Made by a program: the position numbers and the translations under genes. The notes under the pieces are model-generated. The model had not been told where the DNA came from. It did not search any database and saw nothing but the letters and a program-made list of their open reading frames with translations. Shown one piece after another: positions 24,361 through 31,144 of a DNA stretch of 37,644 nt. Every line of letters starts with the position of its first letter. Position 1 is the first letter of the stretch. Origin of the DNA: Betaproteobacteria bacterium (GTDB lineage: Bacteria; Pseudomonadota; Gammaproteobacteria; Burkholderiales; SHXO01); assembly GCA_009693245.1 (NCBI GenBank), contig SHXO01000021.1, positions 1-37,644 on the forward strand, given 5' to 3'.

Positions 24361-24993
24361 CTACTTCACCGCCGCGTGCTTGAGCGGGTCCTTCACTTCG
24401 CGACGCCGCCCGAATTCCATTAAATCGATCTCCTGCTCATCGAACGCATCTTCGAATGCACGCCAGCCGTTATTTTTGATGAACTCTACTTCGTTTGCGG
24501 TTATGGGAATTACCTGCATGAAACGCACAGGGGGTTTCAGGTCATCGCATACTTCGAACTCGGAAGGCAAATAACCTGGGAAGCTCAAATAGGCGTACTC
24601 GAAACGTGGATCGCCTCCAATGATGATGGGACTCCCGCAAGGATAGATGCAGTGCACGCCGGGTACCGAATGGGACTCGAGGACCATCTCTCCTAGCATC
24701 ACTAATAGGACAGCAAGAATTTTGGAGTCAAAGGACGCATTCGCGCAAATGACGAATTCCATCCGGATTCTTTCATCTCGCCCAGAGATTTCAAGTAAAT
24801 GAGTGGACAAGCCAAAAGTAACCAGGGATTGGTCAGCGGGCTCGGGCTTTCCAGGAAAGCGCAACACGAAAAACTCGCGCGCTGTGCCAGATCCAAGAAC
24901 CAACTTTTGATCTATCGGGCCCAAATACCGTTCTATGTACTGCATCAGAACTTCGCCAACTCGACTCGAAGGGATTCCAGATTCTTCAATCAT
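24361..24993 (-). CDS. Suppressor-of-fused (SUFU) domain protein
   Basis: The protein has 210 residues. The C-terminal half carries features of bacterial SUFU-domain proteins: a strand-rich central region, the block FMQVIPITANEVEFIKNNGWRAFEDAFDE (about residues 158-186), and then an acidic/aromatic end. Bacterial SUFU proteins often act as immunity proteins beside polymorphic toxins, but no toxin gene is adjacent here. The coding sequence and the DNA upstream are visibly more AT-rich than the flanking operons, which suggests acquisition by transfer. An inverted repeat TCAGCT-TT-AGCTGA (24996-25009) lies directly upstream of the ATG and could be a regulatory site. Convergent with the IlvD/Edd gene, with seven bases between the stops. 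Function unknown; the domain call is moderately confident. Confidence 0.7.
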   Translation of the reverse strand: MIEESGIPSSRVGEVLMQYIERYLGPIDQKLVLGSGTAREFFVLRFPGKPEPADQSLVTFGLSTHLLEISGRDERIRMEFVICANASFDSKILAVLLVMLGEMVLESHSVPGVHCIYPCGSPIIIGGDPRFEYAYLSFPGYLPSEFEVCDDLKPPVRFMQVIPITANEVEFIKNNGWRAFEDAFDEQEIDLMEFGRRREVKDPLKHAAVK

Positions 24994-25375
24994 ATTCAGC
25001 TTTAGCTGACAGAGGGGACTATCAGATTATCATTTACTGGCTGGCAGTAGGTCTGTACGGGGTAAGGTACGGGGTCAGGAATGTATAACTGTATAGCGAC
25101 TCACCTTCGGAACGATGTCTGCTCTCTTTTGTCATGGTAATCATGTAAGGCGCGGTATCTCCCGGCGGAACCAGAAGTCCCTGGGAATTCTGAAACACGG
25201 CACTCGCGGCCGAGATCAGAAAATTTCGGTGTAAGCTAACGCGATGCTGTTGTCCGGAGCGAATCGAATGGTCGTTAGGTATTTTGTGGCGGCGTGGTTT
25301 TGCTTAGAAGGCCTTACAGTCGGAAGGGTCAGGTCTATATTTTATAGCATGCCATGCGGTAACTCCCGCTTCACC
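24994..25375. other. AT-richer intergenic patch with repeat-like debris
   Basis: This is 382 bases with no gene I can support. Two GGGTCAGG-containing sequences lie in direct orientation: GGGGTCAGGA at 25071-25080 followed by ATGTATAACTGTATAGC, and GGGTCAGGTCTATATTTTATAGC at 25326-25348. Sequences of this style commonly flank REP-associated (RAYT, Y1-type) transposases, but none lies between them. A stop-free minus-strand frame runs through about 25310-25037 without a convincing start or recognisable family, so it may be a relic. Upstream of the first copy, TACGGGGTAAGGTACGGGGT is a short tandem duplication. Confidence 0.45.
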
Positions 25376-26776
25376 TCACGGTCGCGGCGGATTCTCCCCC
25401 CAATACATCGGTGCGCTGGTTTTTCTAGCGCTCATCAGGTCTTCCAGATATTTCGAAGGGGTCATCTCCCAGGCAAACTCCATCAAGCGTTTGGTGAGTT
25501 CCTTGACCTTCTCCGGATTGGCTTCGGCTTGGTCGTTTTCTTCCGAGGGGTCGCCGTGCAGGTAGTAGAGTTCCGTGCGGTTGGGGAAGGTGCCGTGGAC
25601 GATCAACTTCCATAGTCCCGCGACGATGCCGCCGCGAAAATCCTCCATGTTCAGCAGGATCTCCTTGCGCGGGCTGGGGGCGTTCTCCGCGATAACGGGC
25701 CACACGTCTTGGCCATCGATGGATTTCTTCTGCTCCAAGGAAACGCCCGCGATCTTGAGCAAGGTGGGATAGAGGTCGGTGGCGTGTACCGGTTCGATGG
25801 TGGAGCCGGCATTCACGCGCTTAGGCCAGAAGACGATGGCGCCCACGCGCACGGCGCCTTCGTAGTAAGTACCGCGGCCTTGCTTGAAATGGCTGTTGTT
25901 GGAAACATCGAAGCGGGGGTCACCGTCGCCCGCGGGAAATTTCAGTTTCAGCGCGCCTCCGCAATTGGGATGAAACACGACGAGCGTGTTGGCAAACATG
26001 CCGCGTGCGTCCAGGGCATTCATCACTTTTCCGATCTGTTCGTCCACGGCAGTGATCATGGCGGAGTACGCCCGCAACGGTTCTTCGGCAATGGCTTGGT
26101 AGCGATCCAGATATTCCCTTGGCGCTTGGTAGGGGGCCTGTGGCGCGGAGAAGGAAAGATGCATGAATAGCGGCATCCTGGGGTCGTGCTTGCCGATGAA
26201 GTTAATGGCTTCCTTACCGAGCAAGCTGGTGGCGTAACCTGGCTCCTTGATAGGTTTGCCGTTGCGGCGCCAATCGGGGGTGCCGTCACGGGCGGTTTTC
26301 TTGAAGTAGTCCGCCTCGCCCATCAAACTGCCGTAGTGGAAGTCGAAGCCGCGCTCGGTGGGCCAGTACTCGGGTTTTGCGTGGCCCAGATGCCACTTGC
26401 CGATGAGCGCCGTGCGGTAGCCCGCATCCTTGAGGGCTCGCGGCAGAATGCGCTCGTCGCCGGGCAGTCCGTAGGTGCTGAAGGGTTGCGGAGACAAGGT
26501 CTGAAAACCGTAGCGCATGGGATAACGGCCGGTCATGGCCGCCGCGCGTGTTTGTCCAGAAAAGGGCTGGACATAGAATTTTTCCAGCCGGAAGCCGTGT
26601 TGCGCCAGAGTATCGATGTTGGGCGTTTGTATGCTGCCCCCGTGATAGCCAACATCCTTCCACCCTAGATCGTCCATGGTGATGTAGAGAATGTGCGGCT
26701 TGTCTTGAGCTTGCGCGCCATGGCCCGGCGCAAGTAGGGTGCTCAAGACGAGGCACAACGCGATTCGAAACGGCAT
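25376..26776 (-). CDS. Sulfatase-fold protein with degenerate active site (arylsulfatase B-like, probable pseudoenzyme)
   Basis: The protein has 466 residues from the ATG at 26776. A signal peptide (about residues 1-23) is followed by the alkaline-phosphatase/sulfatase fold: ILYITMDDLGW with D35-D36, TALIGKWHLGH with K127/H129, and VHATDLYPTLL. Key positions are changed. The formylglycine motif normally reads C-x-P-x-R; here it is S73-G-Q75-T-R77. The usual S-D-N-G-G metal motif is P-N271-C272-G-G. The usual N-A-P-H is S-A-P-Q213, and the usual G-K-G is G-R301-G. The nucleophile, a metal pair, a His and a Lys are therefore all replaced while the frame stays intact. It may be a non-hydrolytic exported binding protein or an early pseudogene. 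Divergent from a small exported protein, with 84 bases between the starts. Confidence 0.8.
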   Translation of the reverse strand: MPFRIALCLVLSTLLAPGHGAQAQDKPHILYITMDDLGWKDVGYHGGSIQTPNIDTLAQHGFRLEKFYVQPFSGQTRAAAMTGRYPMRYGFQTLSPQPFSTYGLPGDERILPRALKDAGYRTALIGKWHLGHAKPEYWPTERGFDFHYGSLMGEADYFKKTARDGTPDWRRNGKPIKEPGYATSLLGKEAINFIGKHDPRMPLFMHLSFSAPQAPYQAPREYLDRYQAIAEEPLRAYSAMITAVDEQIGKVMNALDARGMFANTLVVFHPNCGGALKLKFPAGDGDPRFDVSNNSHFKQGRGTYYEGAVRVGAIVFWPKRVNAGSTIEPVHATDLYPTLLKIAGVSLEQKKSIDGQDVWPVIAENAPSPRKEILLNMEDFRGGIVAGLWKLIVHGTFPNRTELYYLHGDPSEENDQAEANPEKVKELTKRLMEFAWEMTPSKYLEDLMSARKTSAPMYWGENPPRP

Positions 26777-26860
26777 GATCTCTCCGGCGTGTATATTTGG
26801 CACGGATGTTACCTGCATTGAACAGGCTGGCTGCGGTCGTTGGAAATCCATGAGGGTGCA

Positions 26861-27361
26861 ATGAGACTTTTGTTCGCGGGATTGGGATGGTTGTTTGCCG
26901 GTGCGGCCAGTGCGGCACCGCTGGCGGCCGAGGGTAGATTCGAAATTGTCTATTGTTATGGCGGCGACGTGAAGGTGATCGAGCACTCCAAGGATGTGAT
27001 GGGAGGCGCGGTTTCCAGCAGCGGCCCGGTGCGCAGCATGACGCAAGGGGGCGTGCTCGACCGCTCCGCGTCTTCGTGCCACAGCGCCTTCACCGTGGTG
27101 CAAGGCAAGCTCAACGAGTACGGTTACTGCGAAGTGGTGGATACGGACGGCGACCGCATGTTCTTCGCCTTCACCTCCGATTCACAAGGTGGCAAGTGGA
27201 CGGGATATCCGGGAACGGGTAAGTATCAAAGCTATCTCTGGCAAGCCGACTGGGAGCGCATGGGGCCTTTTCCGAGCGTGGTGCCTGGCACCGTGCAGGG
27301 CTGCAACCGGTCTTGGGGAACCTACAAGCTGTTTAAAGCCACTGAATTTCAGGCGAAGTAG
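26861..27361 (+). CDS. Exported protein of unknown function
   Basis: The protein has 166 residues from the ATG at 26861 (Shine-Dalgarno GAGGG); a TTG 21 bases upstream is a weaker alternative. The N terminus is a signal peptide ending near S-A-A-P. The mature part is small and probably beta-rich, with four cysteines (in VYCYGG, SSCHS, YGYCEV and QGCNRS) that could form two disulfides in the periplasm. Aromatic/Gly-rich segments (WTGYPGTGKYQSYLWQADWE; NRSWGTYKLFKATEF) suggest a compact barrel-like fold. I do not recognise a named family. Divergent from the sulfatase-fold gene, so a shared regulatory region is possible. A long hairpin follows its stop. Confidence 0.65.
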   Translation: MRLLFAGLGWLFAGAASAAPLAAEGRFEIVYCYGGDVKVIEHSKDVMGGAVSSSGPVRSMTQGGVLDRSASSCHSAFTVVQGKLNEYGYCEVVDTDGDRMFFAFTSDSQGGKWTGYPGTGKYQSYLWQADWERMGPFPSVVPGTVQGCNRSWGTYKLFKATEFQAK

Positions 27362-27370
27362 GCTAGCGCC

Positions 27371-27413
27371 GTCTTCCGTTCATGGTTCGACTAGCTCACC
27401 ACGAACGGAAGAC
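27371..27413. terminator. Long-stem hairpin, likely bidirectional terminator
   Basis: GTCTTCCGTTC and GAACGGAAGAC are perfectly complementary over 11 bases. The stem extends inward through TGGT/ACCA after one mismatch. It begins nine bases after the stop of the exported-protein gene and is followed by TTCTCCGGCTTTTCC. It separates that gene from the MoxR-VWA module. Confidence 0.6.
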
Positions 27414-27455
27414 TTCTCCGGCTTTTCCTTAGGCTCGCACTGCTAGAATCCAACG

Positions 27456-29039
27456 ATGTCAGAAGCCGTCTTGAAGAATGTACTTGCCCGTATCGAACGC
27501 CGTCTGCGCCTCATGCGCTACTTGCGTGGCGCGGTGCTCGTCCTATGCGGGGTACTTTTCGCGGGTGTGCTCACGCGCGGCCTAGCACTGGCGGGCAAGG
27601 AAAATCCCGCCCTTTGGGCAATTGTCGTGTTGGTTGGAATTTTGGGCCTGTGCCTATTCGCCGGTTTGCTGCTGAGGGATTTGGTCCAAGGCCGCGATAC
27701 GCTTGGCCGCGCGGCGGCGGTAGCGGACCAGCGTGCGAATCTCAAGGACGAAATCTCGAGCGCCTATTGGTTCATGGGGATCATCGAACCAGGGCCCGCG
27801 ACGTCGTTGTCCGGCTGGATTTCTCACCATGTCGAGAAAGCCACCCGCACGGCGATGAAGCTCGATCCCGCCCATGTAGTTCCGCTTTCCTTGCCGCGCA
27901 GTGCTTGGGCCGCTGGTGGATTGGCGGTGTTGTTTGCCGCGTTATCCGTGGCCGGCCCGTTGGCACCGGCGCCATGGCAATCGTCCGTGAACCCGGCATC
28001 GAGCGCGGCTGATGCGGAAAAAGCAAAAGCCATTCGCGCGTTGCTAGCCAAGGCGGGCGAGGGCGAGGCCGCGCAAAAGCTCGAACAAGCGCTCGCCGCC
28101 CTGGAACGCAAGAACGCCACGGAAGAGGAAAAGCGCAAAGCCTTGGCGGACGCCAAGGAAGCGGTGGATAAGAACAACATGGAAATGAGTTCCATGCGCG
28201 AGGGGCTCATGCAGTTGGCCGAACGCCTGCGCAACACGAAGGAAAAGTCCAGTACGAGCTGGGATAACTCCGAGCGGGCCGATCGCGCCAAGGAGATGCT
28301 CGATCGCATGCTGGGCCAACGCGCCCTCCAGCCGCATTCCGGGGAACTGGATGCGGAGTCGGCCGCGCGCGAAAAGGAACTGGAAAAACTCCTGGACCAG
28401 GCTAGCAAGGCCACAGGCACGGGGGAGGGCCAGCATTTCGAAAGCGCCGCGCCCAAGACAGTGGTGGACAGGCTGGAGCAAATTGCCAAGCAACTCGATG
28501 CCCAGTCCGCCGGTAATGAGGCCATCCGGCAATTGACCCAGATGCAGCAGTTGCAAGTGGCGCAAACTTCCATTCAGTCCGCTGGGCGCTACTCCTCCGC
28601 CCAAACGCAGAATCCGCCTACGGGCACGCCTTCTCCTGATAGCGGCGACACGGCGATGAGCGGTGGCATCATGTTTCGCACGGCGGCCGTGGCCAAGGGC
28701 GACAAGCCCTCCGTCACGCAAGAAGGGAGCAAGTCCGGAGCGGCGGCAGGCGAATCGCAAGCCGGCCCCGTCATCGGTAACAAGGAAACGCCGCTGGCGG
28801 TGAAGCTCAAGAAAGAGGGCATACGCAAGGAAGGCGAAGACGGCGAGACGGGCGCGGAAGGCTGGTATTACGCCGAGAGCCGCGCACAAGCCTCGCAAGT
28901 CGCGCTACAAAATGTGCGCGCCAATACACGGTACACCCAGTCGCAAGCCATGGATCCCGAGCACATCTCCGTGAAGCACCGCCAGGTGGTCAAGGATTAT
29001 TTTTTGAATTTGCATGCCAACGAGGCCAAACCGCAATGA
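27456..29039 (+). CDS. Membrane protein with long coiled coil, first gene of MoxR-VWA module (DUF4175-like)
   Basis: The protein has 527 residues. Two N-terminal transmembrane helices (about residues 24-45 and 52-74) and a third (about 149-168) are followed by a long charged, alanine-rich helical region (about 185-400) likely to form a coiled coil. A Gly/Ser/Pro-rich stretch comes next, then a conserved-looking C terminus, ISVKHRQVVKDYFLNLH. This architecture is typical of the large membrane proteins (annotated DUF4175 or unknown) that accompany MoxR ATPase and DUF58 genes. It probably scaffolds the complex at the inner membrane with the coiled coil in the periplasm. Its stop overlaps the moxR start (ATGA). 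No enzymatic motif is visible, and the family name is tentative. Confidence 0.72.
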   Translation: MSEAVLKNVLARIERRLRLMRYLRGAVLVLCGVLFAGVLTRGLALAGKENPALWAIVVLVGILGLCLFAGLLLRDLVQGRDTLGRAAAVADQRANLKDEISSAYWFMGIIEPGPATSLSGWISHHVEKATRTAMKLDPAHVVPLSLPRSAWAAGGLAVLFAALSVAGPLAPAPWQSSVNPASSAADAEKAKAIRALLAKAGEGEAAQKLEQALAALERKNATEEEKRKALADAKEAVDKNNMEMSSMREGLMQLAERLRNTKEKSSTSWDNSERADRAKEMLDRMLGQRALQPHSGELDAESAAREKELEKLLDQASKATGTGEGQHFESAAPKTVVDRLEQIAKQLDAQSAGNEAIRQLTQMQQLQVAQTSIQSAGRYSSAQTQNPPTGTPSPDSGDTAMSGGIMFRTAAVAKGDKPSVTQEGSKSGAAAGESQAGPVIGNKETPLAVKLKKEGIRKEGEDGETGAEGWYYAESRAQASQVALQNVRANTRYTQSQAMDPEHISVKHRQVVKDYFLNLHANEAKPQ

Positions 29040-30037
29040 TCAGCGTAAGTGAAGTAGAAAAACAGATGGACCTGTTCCGCGCGAATTTTCGTACCGTGTG
29101 CGATGAAATTTCGCGCATCATCGTGGGCAACGAAGACAACATCGTGGGCATCATGACTTGCCTGCTGGCGCGGGGCCACGTGTTGCTCGAAGGTATTCCA
29201 GGCATCGGAAAAACCAAGCTCGTGCAGACCTTGGCGGACGTGTTGCACCTTAAATTCTCCAGGATTCAGTTCACGCCGGATTTAATGCCCAGCGACATCA
29301 TCGGGACCAACATGGTGCACGAGACCGATACCGGAAAGAAGATCATGGAGTTTCAGCGCGGGCCGGTGTTCGCCAATCTCGTGCTCGCGGACGAAATCAA
29401 CCGCGCCACACCCAAGACCCAATCGGCGCTACTGGAAGCGATGCAGGAAAACAGCGTCTCCGCCGCCGGGCAGACCTATCCGCTGGAGCAGCCCTTCTTC
29501 GTGCTCGCCACCATGAACCCATTGGAGATGGAAGGCACCTACCCGCTGCCCGAAGCGCAGTTGGACCGCTTCTTCTTCAAGCTCAAACTCGGTTTCCCTT
29601 CCGTGGATGGCTTGCATCAGATCGTCGATCGCACTACCCAGCAGCAAGAACCGGTGGTGGAGCGGGTGATGGAGCGCGGGCAAATCCTGGAGATGCGCGA
29701 AACCGCGCGTTCCGTGCCCATCGCCAAGCCCGTGCAGGATTACGCCATTCGCTTGACCCTGGGTACGCATCCGGAACACGACGCGGCGCCGGACATGACC
29801 AAGCGCTACGTGCGTTTCGGCTCCAGCCCGCGCGGCACCCAAGCCTTGATACTCGGCGCCAAGGTGCATGCGTTATTGGAAGGCCGCGCGCATGTGGCCT
29901 GCGACGATATTCGCGCGGTTACCCTATCCGCGTTGCGCCATCGCATCCTTCTGAATTTCGAAGCCGAAGCCGAGCGCATCAGCACTGACAACCTCCTCGA
30001 ACACATCTTGGATAAAACGCCGCTGCCAAAGGAGTAA
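29036..30037 (+). CDS. MoxR family AAA+ ATPase
   Basis: This 333-residue AAA+ protein of the MoxR family has Walker A GIPGIGKT (residues 53-60), Walker [22 protein letters not shown] (about 116-136), sensor-1 VLATMNPLE, and the C-terminal lid with [20 protein letters not shown]. MoxR ATPases act as chaperone-like activators and nearly always partner with VWA-domain proteins. Here DUF58 and two VWA proteins follow, and the membrane protein upstream is translationally coupled through ATGA. The substrate of the module is unknown. A small hairpin (AACCG-TAAG-CGGTT) directly follows the stop, without a T-run, so it is unlikely to terminate transcription. Confidence 0.92.
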   Translation: MISVSEVEKQMDLFRANFRTVCDEISRIIVGNEDNIVGIMTCLLARGHVLLEGIPGIGKTKLVQTLADVLHLKFSRIQFTPDLMPSDIIGTNMVHETDTGKKIMEFQRGPVFANLVLADEINRATPKTQSALLEAMQENSVSAAGQTYPLEQPFFVLATMNPLEMEGTYPLPEAQLDRFFFKLKLGFPSVDGLHQIVDRTTQQQEPVVERVMERGQILEMRETARSVPIAKPVQDYAIRLTLGTHPEHDAAPDMTKRYVRFGSSPRGTQALILGAKVHALLEGRAHVACDDIRAVTLSALRHRILLNFEAEAERISTDNLLEHILDKTPLPKE

Positions 30038-30078
30038 AACCGTAAGCGGTTAAATAAACGGCTCGACAAGGAAGTCTC

Positions 30079-30981
30079 GTGGCAGCGCTCGCTCCCGCCA
30101 ATCTCAAGCCTCTTTTCGACGAAGCCTTCTTGCGCAGACTAGAAACGCTGAGCCTGCTCACGCGCCAGCGCGCGCAAGGACATTTGCGCGGCCAACACCG
30201 CTCGAAGCGCACCGGCGCGGGCATGGTGTTCAGCGACTTTCGGCCCTACAGCCCTGGGGACGACACGCGCTACATCGATTGGGGAATATACATGCGGCTC
30301 GACCGCTTGTTGTTGCGCCTGTTCGAGGAAGAGGCCGACTTGCCTATCTACATCTTCGTGGACACCAGCAAGTCCATGGACTTCGGCGCGCCCGCCAAAT
30401 TCGATTACGCGAGAAAACTCGCCGCGGCCCTTGCCCACATCAGCTTGCTCAACCACGACCGCGTGAGTGTCGTGGCCTACGCCCAAGGCATCGTGGATGC
30501 ATTGCCCGCACGGCGCGGGAAGAACCAGACTTGGCGAGTGTTCAAATTTTTGGAGGCCCTGGCGCCCGCCGGGCGGACCAGCTTGGACGCGGCCATACGG
30601 AATTACTTTGGCTCTTCGCGCGCACGCGGATTCGTGGTGCTCATCTCGGATTTTCTCGACGCCGGAGGCCTGGAGGAGCCCTTCGCCATCCTGCGGCGTT
30701 ACCGGCATGACGTGGCGGTGCTGCAAGTCACCGAACCCAACGAAGAGTCCCCGCAGCTGCCCGAGGAAGTGACGTTGGTGGACGCGGAAAGCGAAGTGGC
30801 CACGGAGGTTCACGTGACCCCGGGTTTGCTGGAGGCCTACCGCAAAGCCTTCCTGGAACACTGCGAGGGGATCGAAGCTTTCTGCCGCAAGTACGGGTGG
30901 AGTTACGCGCAAGCCTCCACCGCTGTCAGTTTCGACGACTTGATGCTGAAGTTCTTCCGCGAGCACGGAGTGTTGCGTTGA
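30079..30981 (+). CDS. DUF58 domain-containing protein (VWA-like)
   Basis: The protein has 300 residues with the DUF58 signature F-S-D-F-R-P-Y-S-P-G-D-D-T-R-Y-I-D-W at about residues 51-68. A VWA-like MIDAS motif D95-T-S-K-S-M and the later strand FVVLISDFLDAGG complete the metal site. The first 40 residues are basic. DUF58 proteins regularly pair with MoxR ATPases and are thought to be their adaptors or substrates; this is a cytoplasmic protein without transmembrane helices. The start is GTG with AAGGAA five bases upstream, 41 bases after moxR. A 163-base gap holding an inverted-repeat element separates it from the next gene of the module. Confidence 0.9.
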   Translation: MAALAPANLKPLFDEAFLRRLETLSLLTRQRAQGHLRGQHRSKRTGAGMVFSDFRPYSPGDDTRYIDWGIYMRLDRLLLRLFEEEADLPIYIFVDTSKSMDFGAPAKFDYARKLAAALAHISLLNHDRVSVVAYAQGIVDALPARRGKNQTWRVFKFLEALAPAGRTSLDAAIRNYFGSSRARGFVVLISDFLDAGGLEEPFAILRRYRHDVAVLQVTEPNEESPQLPEEVTLVDAESEVATEVHVTPGLLEAYRKAFLEHCEGIEAFCRKYGWSYAQASTAVSFDDLMLKFFREHGVLR

Positions 30982-31001
30982 ACCACGAAAATGCAAGGCG
31001 G

Positions 31002-31132
31002 CCACAGAGGCACAGAGACACAGAGAAAAACTTTTCATCTGCTAACCCATGTTCTCGGCAGCGAGATATACGCGCTCGCAACCACAAACTAAGAAAGCCT
31101 TTGCCTTTCTCCGTGTCTTTGTGCCTCCGTGG
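31002..31132. repeat. MITE/REP-like element with 27-base imperfect terminal inverted repeats
   Basis: The left arm (31002-31028, starting CCACAGAGGCACAGAGACAC) and the right arm (31106-31132, ending CTTTGTGCCTCCGTGG) are complementary at 24 of 27 positions, enclosing about 77 bases with no reading frame. Repeats with this CACAGAGGCACAGAGACA-type core are dispersed in intergenic regions of many environmental bacteria. It lies inside the MoxR-VWA operon between DUF58 and the BatA-like gene. It could fold into a long hairpin in the mRNA. Confidence 0.7.
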
Positions 31133-31144
31133 TGAGGTCTTAGG

